Positions 41,276-52,967 of a DNA stretch of 64,000 bases are shown one piece after another. The DNA is from Kalaharituber pfeilii (taxonomy: Eukaryota > Ascomycota > Pezizomycetes > Pezizales > Pezizaceae), in contig WHUZ01000070.1 in the NCBI GenBank assembly GCA_015179045.1, forward strand, positions 186,001 through 250,000, given 5' to 3'. How positions within the stretch are numbered: position 1 is the stretch's first letter; every line of letters starts with the position of its first letter. The notes below the pieces were generated by a model. The model saw nothing but the letters and a program-made list of their open reading frames with translations, was not told the origin of the DNA and searched no databases. The translations under genes were made by a program, and so were the position numbers.

Positions 41276-44200
41276 CACATCTCCTCGCTCAACTAGCAGC
41301 CGCACAATAGCCTCGTGCCCACGTGTAGCTGCCCATGACAACGGTGTCCCTCCATAATTATCTTTCAAATCAGCGTCCACATCCTCACGGTCAACCAGCA
41401 ACCGCACTAAGGCCACATGTCCTTCCATAGCCGCATATGACAGTGGTGTTCGACCGTGCCCGTCCTTTGAATCCCAACCTGCGTATTTATTTACCAATGT
41501 AGCCATCTCTGTTTCGAACCCGAAATAAGCGGCCGCATGTATTCCCATAAATCCCTCTAGGGAAGGTTCAGACTCCCCCGGATATAAAGGCATACACAAG
41601 GCTCCCAAAGCACTATGAGGTTGCCTGTTACTTTGACGTAGTAATTTCCCGGCAAGCTCAGCCGCACTGTCATTGGACTGCTGTCGTATATGGTGGCCCC
41701 AATGACAGGCTGCGTAGTCTAAGAAGGCAAAGTCTGACTTCTTTTGCTCAAGTTCAGCGTTTGTGGGGCAAGGGGAAGCTAATTCCACAAAGTTAAGGTA
41801 CGTCAAAGAAGTCTCTGCCGCAGTGCTGTGACCATTAGGGAAATAAGCCTTGCTATGTTGCTTGAGATATTCATCCAATAAATGATGCACGAACCGAACG
41901 GTCGATGTGTCCTCGTCGATGACGACGAGGCCAAGGGAGCACTCCGTCAAACTCTCCGTTGAGGGAATATTATCCTTATCTAGATCGAGATCGCCTTGCT
42001 GAACCGCAAGAGCATGCCGAAGTTCATCCAACTTCAATGACCGATAGGCCAGATGTAGCCACATTAGCACTTGCATGCCCAGCTCAGATCTGCATGACTG
42101 CGAGTTCGTAACTCGATCAATCATACATGCTATAACGTTATTCTGACTCAGGGACAATTTCTTCAGCGCTTTCCGCCTCTTTGCTATTGTGCGCTGCTCA
42201 AGTAATGTGCGGATATGCAAAGCCGGAAATAGGAACCTGAAATCAATTAATTGATGTATGTCTTTACAGAGGAAAGGAATTTACCACTTACGTTACTTGA
42301 GATTGTTCAAGAATGGTGCTCAAAATCTCATTTTCCAGCTCCTCATTCATGGCATCGGGATGTGTATCTAATGCAAGGTGATGGACAAGACATTTTTTGA
42401 TATCACCCTGGTCAACCATGATTTCGATGTCATTCCGGCGTTCCATTTCAAGGCATTTATCGATTTCTGATCGTACGTGCGGTCTTCCGGTAAGAAATAT
42501 TCGTGCAGTGCTAAATTCGCTTTGAATCACTTTCAGGAGACTGATCCGTGTCTGGGGCTCTAACTCATCTGCCGCGTCAATGCAGACAAATATGCTGTCG
42601 AACAGGGGTAATGTGAGCCTGAGTATTTGTATAACGTTAGAATTGTCCACCTTCTTTTCTTGCTTTTGGATGGATTCGAGGATGCTTGTTATTGTATCTG
42701 GGACTTGTGATGCAGCGGTTAAAAGTTGCTTGAGAAAGCTACCAAGAATGTTATTTAATGTTTGGCTCCCTTGGTCTCGGTAGTCCCCATATAACCATGC
42801 GATCCCTACTTTATCTCGCTCTGGGAATTCATGAAGGAGATGTTCGATCACAATAGAGCTATATATAATGGGATATTAGCAAAGCCATCAAAGCCTCTCC
42901 GGGGTGTATTAGAAGGTACCTTAACACTGTTTTACCAGTACCTACGCCCCCAAAACAGCACAGGATACGGTCACCTGGACTATTGGTAGGATCACACCAG
43001 AGGCGAAAATGTTCTTGCTCTAGTAGCCAAGTTCCTGTTCCATCGACTCGACGTGACAACACGTCCTGATGCCGTTTCCAAGCCTCGAGTGGAGATAGCA
43101 TTCGTAGAAGCCTTTGCACTTTCTTTTCTATAGGTACCAGTTAGATACACCCGCTTTATGTTAAACAATGAATCCAACAGGCCGTGATCTGCATTGGACT
43201 GAAACCGCTTGGACCGGTCCAGGCCGGTATTCTCAGTGGCCTGGACCGGCCTGATCCACATGAATCAGGCCAACCAGGCCAGTCCAGGCCAACCAGGCCG
43301 GTCCAGGCCAATCAGGCCGGTTCAGGCCAATCAGGCCGGTTCAGGCCATTCAGGCCGGTTCAGGCCAATTAAGCGAATCACTCCACAGCTATCCAGCTGA
43401 ATTGAGGCCAGCATTTACCAGATTGTTTGAGTATTTAGATGAGTAGAATCTCCCGTATGTCTAGAATTTCAAACAGCAGCGGTCTACGACTTTTGTCAAG
43501 TATGTATCACACTTTGTATTCAAGTATATATACTAAGAAATAATTTAGAAATGATGGACCTTCCAGATAATACAACAGACTGGACCCAATTCTTCGATGA
43601 TGATACCTGATGCGCAACTGTCAATTACTGATAGTGGAAATATCCAGGATTATTAAAATCTAATTCACCTGGGTTAAACTCCAAAATCGCTTGAATTTAC
43701 GTATATGGCCTGGTCGGCCTGGACTGGCCTGAATGGCCTGGACCGGCCTGATTGGCCTGGACCGGCCTGAATGGCCTGAACCGGCCTGAATGGCCTGAAC
43801 CGGCCTGAATGGCCTGAACCGGCCTGAATGGCCTGAACCGGCCTGATTGGCCTGATTGTTTCAGGCCGCCTGGGCCGGTCCAGGCGGCCCTCACGGCCTG
43901 GCCTGATTGTTCAGGCCAGGCCAGGCCCAGAATTTCACGGTCCAGGCCAGTCCAGGCCTCCGGTTGGCCTGGCCTGGCCTGGCCTGTTGGATTCATTGAT
44001 GTTAAATAGTATGCATACTTGTCGAAGCGCACAGGGGCTATGCAAATAATAAAAACAAAACAATAAAATAATTGGCGAACCAAACCTTTTGCTTTTAAAT
44101 TCCTTTCCTTCATCGATTTCAAATTCTCTGCCTTGGTGCTTATAATCTCTATATATTCATTTAGCGACCCCTTATGTTGTCATGGAGCTAAAATAAACCG

Positions 44201-45233
44201 ACCTTCTAGCTTGCCTAACGAAGCCATTTTTGATTCAATGTTGCTGAGAAGATGCTGTAACCTTGCAGGTCCCTCTGTAGACCACATTTAGATTGCTTCA
44301 TCTCAATATGAGCGGGAGAACATACTCATGCTTATTTCCATTTTGGCCATATCTGCACACTCCCGAACGCGCCGTTCCTTCTTAAAGATCTCATCGATAA
44401 ACGGCTGGAACTCAACAGCAGAGGTCCTCCATATACTCCCTGATTTTCTGATCCCTAAATATGAAGGTAAATTCCAACCAGTATATTGTAGTGTCTTACT
44501 AGTGAAAGAGGGATCAAAACATTGGCGTACTTTCACTGAGAAAATAAGGATAGAAGCGTATAACTCTAGCAAAGCGGATGCCAGAATTTGTTGAGGGGTG
44601 TGCATTGGGGTAGCGGAAGATGGCGTATCCAACGATAGCGTATCCAATGCCAATATGTCTGTATATATATTGTCATAGAACTCATATAGCGCTATCTTTT
44701 CAACAATAGCCGCTATAGTTGTTTCTAGGTTTTTCGTCACTTCCAAATGATTTAGAGCAACCTGCCGGTAGTCAGCACCCCCTTTTTCAGACACTGAATG
44801 AACTATATATAATAATCCAACATACCTGTAATATACCTCTGATGGTCACCCAAGCCAGCGTGATTACCCCCAGATTATGTGAAAAAATCATATATAGAAG
44901 TAAAAGAGGTACTGCAGTATCCACGAAGGTTGTATACTTTTTGAACACGAGCAATATTTCTTGCAACCACCCCACAGCGACAGCATGGTCGTTATGCTGA
45001 ATAGTATGGATGATGGTTTGTAAATCCCTTATGGTCAGTTGAATAATCTCACTAGCTGATTGAGTTGGAATGTCATGGAACTCAAGAGGGGGTAGACGTT
45101 TTTCGGACAGTTTTCTCTGGGCAATCTGAAGCGATCTTTGCCACAGCGATGAGCTCTTGATTGAATTCACCTCCGCCGAATCATGCTGTGATCCAAGCGG
45201 ATTAAGCATCTTGCACTGTTTTTGTTCATCCAT
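41183..45233 (-). CDS. Fungal NLR (STAND) protein: N-terminal helical domain, NACHT, ankyrin
   Basis: Exons: complement(41183..42236,42292..42858,42920..43127,44086..44148,44203..44274,44326..44761,44826..45233), 935 residues; phases agree throughout. The N-terminal region (SLWQRSLQIAQRKL, LAWVTIRGILQVALNHLE) resembles the helical effector-side domain common in fungal NLRs. The NTPase has P-loop GGVGTGKT (about residue 388), Walker-B-like IFVCIDAADEL and FLTGRPHVR. A winged-helix-like part (VIDEDTSTVRFVHHLLDEYL) precedes two or three ankyrin repeats (DGHGRTPLSYAAMEGH). The frame then enters the insertion and stops after 28 foreign codons. Such proteins control non-self recognition and cell death in fungi. 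The original product would have had about nine more repeats (39822-40745). Confidence 0.8.
43166..43998. mobile_element. hAT-like foldback element with GGCCTG arrays, inside an NLR intron
   Basis: Ends CAATGAATCCAACAGGCC and complement are flanked by the 8 bp duplication ATGTTAAA (43158-43165 and 43999-44006). Both arms consist largely of AGGCCGGTTCAGGCCAATC-type units facing each other. There is no transposase. It sits between donor 44085 and acceptor 43128. Without it the intron is about 117 bases. The ORF over the right arm is a repeat artefact. Confidence 0.8.
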
Positions 45234-45260
45234 GTCGAAGTTTTCTGCGAATGTAGGTTC
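44007..45260. other. Note on NLR 5' exons
   Basis: Introns here are 44762-44825 (64 nt), 44275-44325 (51 nt) and 44149-44202 (54 nt). All have GT..AG ends and preserve frame. The start ATG at 45233 is the first in frame after stops. Confidence 0.6.
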
Positions 45261-45596
45261 TGCTGGCGGAGGAACAGGTTAATGAACCCTCGTACAGGTT
45301 GCGGAGCAGGAGAGTGTTTGATCATGGACAACCTGCATGGTAATGCTTGGCATTAGGCCCGACGTTTGTGCACAAGGCACTCGTCATCAATTACTACTCA
45401 AAAAGTAGTCTCATAACTAGCTACCCTGACTACCCAAAAAGTACATGATAATTTATTTGTGCTACACATTTCATTTTATGGCTTTTACCCAATTACAGCT
45501 CAACCTTCGCACCGAGTTGGTTTTTTTTTTGTTTTCTTTTGCACTGCTCAGCTTCATGCCGGGAGTCAAGTAACAGCGCCCAGCGGTATGGTGCCG
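45234..45596. other. Intergenic stretch between the NLR and the transposon
   Basis: Presumed 5' region of the NLR gene; no distinct promoter element recognised. Confidence 0.3.
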
Positions 45597-45598
45597 GC

Positions 45599-48151
45599 AG
45601 CTTAGTACCAACACCAAATTAAGGGGTTGACAAATCATGTATCCACAACACCACAACTATAGATCTGGAATTTTAAATCTCATAAATCGATAGTATTTGC
45701 TATTGCGAACAATTCTACGAGATTAAAAAAAAAATAAAAAAAAAAACTGAACACGTGAATAGGAAAATAAAAGAGGACATTTTGTATGGGAAAGGGTAAA
45801 AATTGTTATACGCCAAGAAGGCAAAAATTACCCGAATAGGCAATTTTTGGCGCTTAGTCAGCTAGTCTTGGCATCATTTATTGCACTTCCGGGTTCTTCG
45901 ATGGCTTTTGTATACTCGATCCTTGAATTCAGCAGTGCCGTAGTGACATCCATCGCGGTATGCTTGCATTGTCCGTTGGCATTTTTGATAAAATCGCCAA
46001 ATTGTTGTCTCTGATACTGAGGCTAGAGACTGTGGAATAGTATCCCGCAAGCCTTGAAGAGAGTATTCACAGTTCTCTCGTGCATGCCTTTTGGCTGCTG
46101 CCCAGAAGAACTCAATGAAATTCAATTCACAATGGAATTTAGGATAAAATATTACCCTATGACCACGAGCTTCTATAGCTTCTTGCAAGTAGCCTTTCTG
46201 CTCTTTAAAATCACGTTCATTCCTTAAGCATTGACGTGCGCAGCAGTCTTTCATACCCTCCTGGCATTTTGGCTTACAATCAAGTCTCATTCCTATATAT
46301 CAAAGTCTTCTATTAGTAGTTATTGATTATATTTACTATTAAGAAAACATACCTGTACGCCAAAGTTCTCGCTCTATTAGTATTTGTTTTATACCTTTTG
46401 GTTTGCCGCGGAGTGCAGGATCTGGATAGTTGTCAGGAAAGACCATGGCTTGAGGACGCTGTTTCGCATGAATAAAACCCTCACGCAAGATTGGCTGCTT
46501 TCCTCCAGGGCCCAAATTCATCTCATTGACAACCAAGGCATCCGGAGCAAAGGCAGCATGATTGGATGCATTGTCAAAAAGAAAAACAGCTTGACAGCCA
46601 GGAAATGCTCGCTCAAAAATTGGAATTGCAACATCAACTACATGCTGCACCATTTTTTCGCCTGTCCAATAATTATCCTGACCATATTCAAGAAATTCGG
46701 TTGCTTGACGGCGGGGAAGACCTTCTGCACTAATATTGGGAGGTACTGCAAGCCGACCACGAGGAGTTAAGAATTCTGATACCATAATGCCTTTCCCACG
46801 ACCTTTTTTGCGAAGCGGTTGTGCATTATCTTTAATCCACATTTGTCGTTTTCCATCATTAGCATTAAAGGTAGACTCATCATGAGTGACAAAAATCTTT
46901 TCTTTCTCTCCGGCTGGTATTGCTGATGGGATAATATTGCCTTTCTCATCCCACTGCCTTAATCCTTCCAATTTCTGAAGAGCAGGAAGAAAAACTTTTT
47001 GTCGGTAAGCAACTACATCCTCCCGTTCATGGCCATCAATATAGACCCCCTTTCGTACATCTTTCCATTGAAAACCAAGCTTATTCAACCAGGTTCTTGC
47101 AGTTCGCTCAGATATTGAATTCTCTAGCTTATCGGCCCCATTAACAATATCCTCCTCTTTTAGATATGCAGTAATAGCCTGAGCAAGACCATGGGAGGTC
47201 AGCTTCTCACCAACGGATGTAATATATTCTCGTATAGCAAGTAAGACTCCTTCATCATTCAGCCAGCTAGAAACCTTCGCATACTTCCCTCGCATACCCA
47301 CTTTGATATAGCGAGAAGTAATCCATGACTTCTCCCAGATATGTATTCGTCGAGCAGTATTCTCTCCACGACTAAAGGCCTCTGCAATACATAATGAGAG
47401 TTCTTTGCGAGCAGCGTCTGGTCTTTTAAGCTGCAACTGCATAAATTGAAGTACTGCAGTATGTCGCATAAGGTTTTGACCGATTGGTGCCTTTTTTGAC
47501 TGGAGAAGTATTTTAAGATCGGTGATTGCTGTCCGAATTAAATCAGACTTGGAAGGCAAAGGTAGTATTGGACTCGGAACTTGAATTGGATGCGTGGAAA
47601 AGAACTGGGTAATTGGTGTAGTATTAGCAGCTGCTTGCCGGAGAGTTTCTTTTTTTTTTTGATCTCGCCATAATGTTTGCCGTGATCTTTGAGGCCCTCG
47701 GTGATACTTTATGTTGCATTCTCTGCCAGTACCCTCATGATCAGCTATAGCCATAGCCATTAAATGTGTAAAAGCATCTTCTGCCATCACCAATTCTCCA
47801 TCTGCACCCCCTCAAGCTCTTCCTCTGACCCTTCCTCTACCTCTTCACCTAACTCTTCACGCCCTTCTTCTGGCTCCAACAGTACTGGTATGCATAATCC
47901 TTTGCGCTGACGGAGTATATTCCGGCCTATTTCGAAAGCAGCACGGCAGGCCTTTCTTTTTTTACTATATGGTGCCATTTCGAGGTGGTGGGGAGTACTG
48001 TTATGCAGGCAATGTCAAGGGGGTTTGGGCGTCGTATGGTGAGCAAGACCGTTCGGCGGCATCAAACGGAAAAAAAAAAAAAAAAAAAAATACTGCTGAC
48101 TAAGTGTCAAGCAAAATGTTACAAGGTGTTGGTACTAAGCTGCCGGCACCA
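45599..48151 (-). mobile_element. Tc1/mariner-type DNA transposon, 2553 bp
   Basis: A 27 bp terminal inverted repeat starting TGGTGCCGGCAGCTTAGTAC is at both ends, with TA at 45597-45598 and 48152-48153. It contains one transposase gene on the minus strand and a poly(A) run at 48071-48091 near the right end. Confidence 0.9.
45874..47978 (-). pseudogene. DDE transposase (IS630/Tc1/mariner group), one frameshift
   Basis: The frame starts at ATG 47978 (MAPYSKKRKACRAAFEIG), is acidic near its end, and shifts near 47790 into the long frame (VMAEDAFTHLMAMAIADHEG). A 60-base intron at 46293-46352 (GTATGT..TATAG, with CTAATAG branch-like site) joins ELWRTG to MRLDCKPKCQ. Catalytic acids are visible as VTHDEST, FLFDNASNH and HCELNFIE, so the DDE core is intact. 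A helix-turn-helix region is likely in SERTARTWLNKLGFQWK. About 700 residues in total. Only the junction at 47790 argues against function, and a small intron or an error could explain it. Confidence 0.8.
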
Positions 48152-48153
48152 TA

Positions 48154-48765
48154 TGGTGCCGGAAAGTTAATAATCAACATGTTGTAACATTCCCGGTCAG
48201 CATTAGTAAGCAGCACCATATGTGTCATTTTGCTGCTTGCAATTGGTAAGCAATGGCGCACCCTTCAGCCATGGTCACTTTATACGGTCGCATTACATGC
48301 TCGCTTTACGTCTCCAGCTGCCAGTTTTTCCAGAGTCTATTACAGGTCTACGAGAAACTATACCCAAAGCTCTTTTTTCTATTTCAGACATCTCTATTAT
48401 AATCAGTGTCTTCGTATTATGCAGGCATATAAGGATGGTCATCAATATGGTACAGAGGCCTTCAGAAATCATGTATATAAGAGTCACCGGCGGGTGCGAG
48501 AGGGGGAACCCTATGATGACTAATCCATTTGTATGGGGCTTGGCATGTAACATTTGCTACATTTCCTAAGAAAAGAAAAAAACTTTTCAGTTTTACAACG
48601 AATGAAGATTTTGCCATGACAATATCATAGAATGATAGAGCATCTCAAATAGTATAGATTTTGGATATTTCTACCTTAGTTCATACCAGGTTGTGGTTGC
48701 TGATAGGTTTTGCATTGCGTTGGTTGTGTCGCAAATTTCATGTTGATTATTAACTTCCGGCACCA
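48154..48765 (+). mobile_element. Deletion derivative of a related Tc1/mariner-type element
   Basis: Ends TGGTGCCGGAAAGTTAATAA and its complement (48738-48765). The left flank is the TA shared with the neighbouring element; the right flank is TT. Inside, 48310-48523 encodes broken pieces of the transposase C-terminus (ITGLRETIPKAL, CLRIMQAYKDGHQYG, VYKSHRRVRE). It is non-autonomous. Confidence 0.8.
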
Positions 48766-48789
48766 TTAACAGCGGAAAAATGACGGGGC

Positions 48790-49028
48790 TGGGAAGAGCT
48801 AGCCGCGTTCGTAGAAGCCTGTGATTAGGTAATTAGCTGATCATGTGGATTAGGTAATCAGTTGATCATGTGACTCACAAAGGACTGTAGATATAATAAA
48901 CGGGCTGGCTCAAGATAATACTAACCACATTACTAGTCTCGTGCCCAGCCGCTACGGCGCGCACGTGATTTACGTATTATTATTTTTTTCACGTTGCGCG
49001 ACGCTAGGATCGTCTGGAACTTCCCAGC
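48790..49028. repeat. Relic related to the 60.5 kb foldback element
   Basis: GTAGAAGCCTGTGATTAGGT and two tandem TTAGGTAATTAGCTGATCATG-like phrases resemble the arm of the element at 60468-60667. Ends are unclear. Confidence 0.35.
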
Positions 49029-49040
49029 GCGCCCAGTAGG

Positions 49041-49076
<36 letters not shown>

Positions 49077-49174
49077 CATTACTCGCATACCGCCCTATGG
49101 GCTATGGCGAGGTATTTATTAACGAAAGACAAACAAATTAACATCCCTAACTAAATGTAGGCGCCCAGTAGGTC
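49029..49174 (-). mobile_element. Tail-A insertion with part of a 3' UTR
   Basis: GCGCCCAGTAGGTC at 49029-49042 and 49161-49174 flanks a long poly(T), reversed tail A and about 55 bases of 3' UTR. Confidence 0.85.
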
Positions 49175-49331
49175 GGCTAGGCAGCGCGCTAGGTTGTTTG
49201 CTATATAACACTACCAGAGCTCTAGTCTCGTGCACGAGACTACCAGAGCTCGGTGTTTACTTCCAGTCTCACTCTATCTCAGTAATTATTTCCACATCAA
49301 GATCAACCTGCAGCACTGCATATAGATAGCA

Positions 49332-49526
49332 ATGCCTTTCTGTGATCTGGATGAAGAGGGTGTGCATATATCTCATGTTTTAAACTTCATGAATGAAGAA
49401 AGCTTTACCCTCAGTATGTTTGTTGAAGCCTTCCTCTCGAATCGCAGTTCCGAGATCGTCAGAGCAGCTAAGGACTTCCTTGGTTTAGCCCAGGACTCCG
49501 ATGCGGTGCGAGTACCAGTACGCTAG
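49332..49526 (+). CDS. Small hypothetical ORF, 64 residues
   Basis: MPFCDLDEEGVHISHVLNFM, ESFTLSMFVEAFLSN and IVRAAKDFLGLAQD suggest two amphipathic helices. Short N-terminal segments like this occur in repeated fungal proteins linked to large transposons, but I cannot confirm that. There are no splice partners I can recognise downstream. It lies just after an 18 bp palindrome AGTCTCGTGCACGAGACT (about 49224). It may be a fragment of a mobile-element gene or chance. Confidence 0.3.
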   Translation: MPFCDLDEEGVHISHVLNFMNEESFTLSMFVEAFLSNRSSEIVRAAKDFLGLAQDSDAVRVPVR

Positions 49527-50093
49527 TTGTGTGAGGAGTATTCTCAGTTATTCCAATAGCTATTGTTCTTCAAGATCTAAAGGAAGACTGCGCAATCAAC
49601 AGTTACGGGAGAGTGGCTTAGGTCAGAAGCTGATAAAACATGTGCATTACAATGCTACACCTTGAGCTTCATCAGTAACAATGGGGGTTTGTGCCCTCAG
49701 CGCCCTGCGCTCTTGGAGCACAGGGTGTTGGGGTACAAACTTGACTATATAACACGATCTCGGTCATCGTTCAGCCACATTTTTAATGCATGAGTTCGCG
49801 CTACATGACGAGTCTCCTGAATAACTCTTTAAGGACGCAGTTGAACCAATAAGCCTCATTCGTAGTATCAGCAAAAAACAGTTCGCGTCCTAAGGCGTTC
49901 CATATGTCAGACGTACCTAAGGTATGGGATGTCAACCGCCTATCACAGTGACAGAACCTTTTTGATGGCAGGATCTGGATGCCATTCTGAGTCGGCTCAC
50001 CTCTGCAATGGGTGAGTCTTTACTGTGGCTTCCGGACTTTGGCTCATTTTGACTTACATCCTCAACTACAGCCTGATATTTACTACGTTATCA
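49527..50093. other. Unassigned DNA
   Basis: No gene recognised. A 9-base inverted phrase CCCTGCGCTCTTGGAGCACAGGG near 49700 can form a hairpin. Confidence 0.3.
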
Positions 50094-50096
50094 ACT

Positions 50097-50183
50097 ATAG
50101 ACTCTAACATTAATCGCCATAGCCCGTGGGGCGGCAAGCGATCAATGATATTAAAACAAAAAAAAAAAAAAACCATAGACTCT
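50097..50183 (+). mobile_element. Tail-A insertion
   Basis: ATAGACTCT at 50097-50105 and 50175-50183 flanks tail A in the ATCGC/GCGAT form plus an A-rich run. Confidence 0.75.
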
Positions 50184-50499
50184 TATACCCTACATTATCA
50201 ACTACAGACTCATATACTCTACGTTATTAAGTACAGACTGATACACCCAACATCCTCAAATATGATCTCAATTAGCAGTCAGCCACTCGCACCTACAGCG
50301 CTTATTGCACAAATTTTGTTCTACCGCGCCATAATATCATGTTTGATAACCAATTGTTTATTCATTAATAACTAGCTATCCCGGTCTATACACAGGCGCC
50401 CTTTCATCATTCTACCATTCCATGCCATACATCTGTCATGCTACTACTCCCGTACATTCTCATCACTCTCATATTCCCTCATCGCGCGCTGTAGCGTAC

Positions 50500-51560
50500 T
50501 TGTCAAATTGGGCTGAATTCTAGCATATCCCGCATGGTGGAATGGACCTGCAATACCTGTAAATTGAGCTCATTCTTGTAACGGATGTGGTAAATGCAGA
50601 GAATGATTACTGTCCGCCAGGTCAAAAAGACACTTGACTAGCGATACTTGCTAGACCTCTGCGTAGCTCATATAGCACTCATTTTGCGACTGCGACACTG
50701 GTGCCCGACTATCGCATATCGCCTATGTCACATATGCGTATACCATATACGCGCGTGCATCTACCGACCGCTTGCTCTACAGTTGCGGTAAATCTGTAAC
50801 AATTCTGCCATATCTCGTACCATGGAAATAGACCTAGATAACCTGTTAAATTGGACTCATTCTGCCACATCTCGCATGGTAGAAATGGACCTGTAATACC
50901 TGTAAATTGAGCCTATTCTACCACATTTTGTGCCATCAATAGGGACCTGTCATACCTGTCAAATTCTGCTGATGTTGTCTCGTCGCTTGCCGTCGAGGGA
51001 GACCTGCCGTACCTCGCATTCAGCTCATGTTGCCACATCTCGTGCCGTCGTGTAGGACCTGACATACGTATTAAATTGAGCTCATTCCGTCATATCTCTG
51101 GCACCGTCATATAGGACCTCTCATACCTGTCAAATTCAGCTTATTTTGCCACCTCTCGCACCGTTAAAATGGACCTACAATACCTGTAAATTGAGCTCAT
51201 TCTATCACATCTGACACTGTCAATAGGACCTGCCATACACCGTCAAGGGAGACCTTCCATACCTGTCAAGTGCAGCTTATTTTGCCTCATTGCCGGCTAC
51301 CGTCAAAGATGATGTGCTATACCTATTAAATTTAGCTTATTCTGCCACCTCTCGTACCGTCGAGGGAGGCCTTCCATACTTGTGAAATGTAGCTCATCTT
51401 CCGCCATTGAATGGCACCTGCTATACCTGCTAAATGGAGCTCATTCTGCCATATCTCCCACCACAGAGGGAGGCCTGCCATACTTGTTGAATTCAGCATC
51501 ATCATACTTATAAAGTTGAGCTCACTCTGCTACATCTTGCAGCATGGAAATGGGTCTGTT
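50500..51560 (-). repeat. Minisatellite-like array, unit about 57 bp
   Basis: About 14 degenerate units carry GGACCTGTCATACCTG, AAATTGAGCTCATTCTG and CCACATCTCGCACCGTC. The units are the reverse complement of those at 826-1090. A non-repeat stretch at about 50620-50790 interrupts it. No coding content. Confidence 0.7.
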
Positions 51561-51995
51561 TATAAGAGTCTGTAGTACTTCTCAGGCCATCTACTTCTAT
51601 CGCACTTGTTGCATTTTTCGCATCAAAGAACACTCTGTTATTTTCAGCGTGTGTGTACATTATCCAATTTCTTGCCACTGAGGTCCAGCTCAGGCCTCAG
51701 ACCATGAGGGGTAATTCCGGCAGTGTTAACTGGCAACCTGGAAGGATACTGATCAACAGATCATTATCCTCAGTCTGGTTGCATCATCCCATTTGTAGTT
51801 TTCCAACTTCCAAGCAGACCGGTATAATGTATTATCCGACAGCTAGAGTGGCCCAAGCGACCTGATGAGTTCAACAAGTGGAGCCCCTTTTTGCAACAAC
51901 ATAAACTCGTTTCAATTCAGCAATGTCCTAAGAGGGCACTTCATACATACTGCAATGTTGCCAGGTTGAGATAATTGACCTGGGACTACCGTAAG
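51561..51995. other. Unassigned DNA
   Basis: TTTATAAGAGTCTG at 51569 recalls the TATA-like block at 1190. No gene recognised. Confidence 0.3.
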
Positions 51996-51999
51996 CACA

Positions 52000-52480
52000 T
52001 TGAGTGTGTATAAAATATATACCATGTGGGCATATTTGGTCAATTGAGCATATCAAGCACACTGAGCGTAAGCGCATTGAGCGCACGCATGAGATATACA
52101 CCATCATGATATAGGCGTATTGAAAGTATTAAGCAAATTGACCATACACATCAGATATTGGGTCAATTGAGCATATTGAGTATATCGAGCACATTGATTG
52201 CCAGTACATTGAGCGCAAGCATACTGAGCGCAAGCACATCGAGCGCACGCATGAGATATATACTATATAGGCGTATTGAAAATATTAAGCAAATTGACCA
52301 TGCGCATCAGATATTGGGTCAATTGAGCATATTGAGCATATCGAGTGCCAGTACATTGAGCGCACGTATGAGATATACACCATGTGGATGACTTGGAAGT
52401 ATTAAGAAAATTGACCGTGCGCATCAGATATTGGTATATATTAAGCATATTGACTGCGAAAATGAGATATGGAGTATATT
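52000..52480 (+). repeat. Nested tandem repeat, about 150-165 bp unit
   Basis: Three units contain GCATGAGATATA, GGCGTATTGAAA, TATTAAGCAAATTGACC and ATCAGATATTGG. Each is built of smaller phrases such as ACATTGAGCGC spaced about 10-11 bases. Non-coding. Confidence 0.65.
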
Positions 52481-52724
52481 AGGAAATAGCGTGTGAGGTA
52501 TTCAGCCCACACATGAAATTGGCATCCGATGTAAACTTCCGAAGTGGTATGTCACTTTCTAGTCTCGTAATCAACACTGACTATGCCAATTGCCTCGTTA
52601 ATAATGTTATCTGTCACTTTACAGGCATCTAGGCATGCGTGGAGCCTCCCTGAGACAGAAACCGGAAGGACCGTCCGGAGGTTTCTAGAATCAGGTTTTA
52701 GAAGTAGATAGAAATTTCTTTGTT

Positions 52725-52833
52725 TGTTAAGCCTGTCTCTGGGCTTCGAGGGCTTGCCCAGGGACCTTACCATGGCTTGGCACTGCAAGCGGGGTTATGT
52801 GATGGTAAAAAAAAAAAAAAAAAAAAAAAAAAT
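52725..52833 (+). mobile_element. Tail-B insertion
   Basis: GCCTGTCTCTGGGCTTCGAG leads into tail B and poly(A). It aligns with 7334-7434. Target duplication not found. Confidence 0.65.
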
Positions 52834-52967
52834 AGCGATACTCGCTAGTCCCCTGCATAGCTCATATAGCACTCATTTATGTGACTGCGGTGCCTTTCCG
52901 GCTGTTGCATGTCGCTTATGTCACATATGCGCATTTCATATGCGCTTGTATTTTTCGCTTTACCTCT

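Noticed and set aside
43697..44122. 141-codon ORF rich in RPVQANQAGSGH-like text
   Set aside because: It is a translation of the GGCCTG repeats in the foldback arm and crosses an intron of the NLR.
50500..51560. CRISPR array
   Set aside because: Repeats are degenerate, direct, contiguous and lack unique spacers of even length; the context is eukaryotic.
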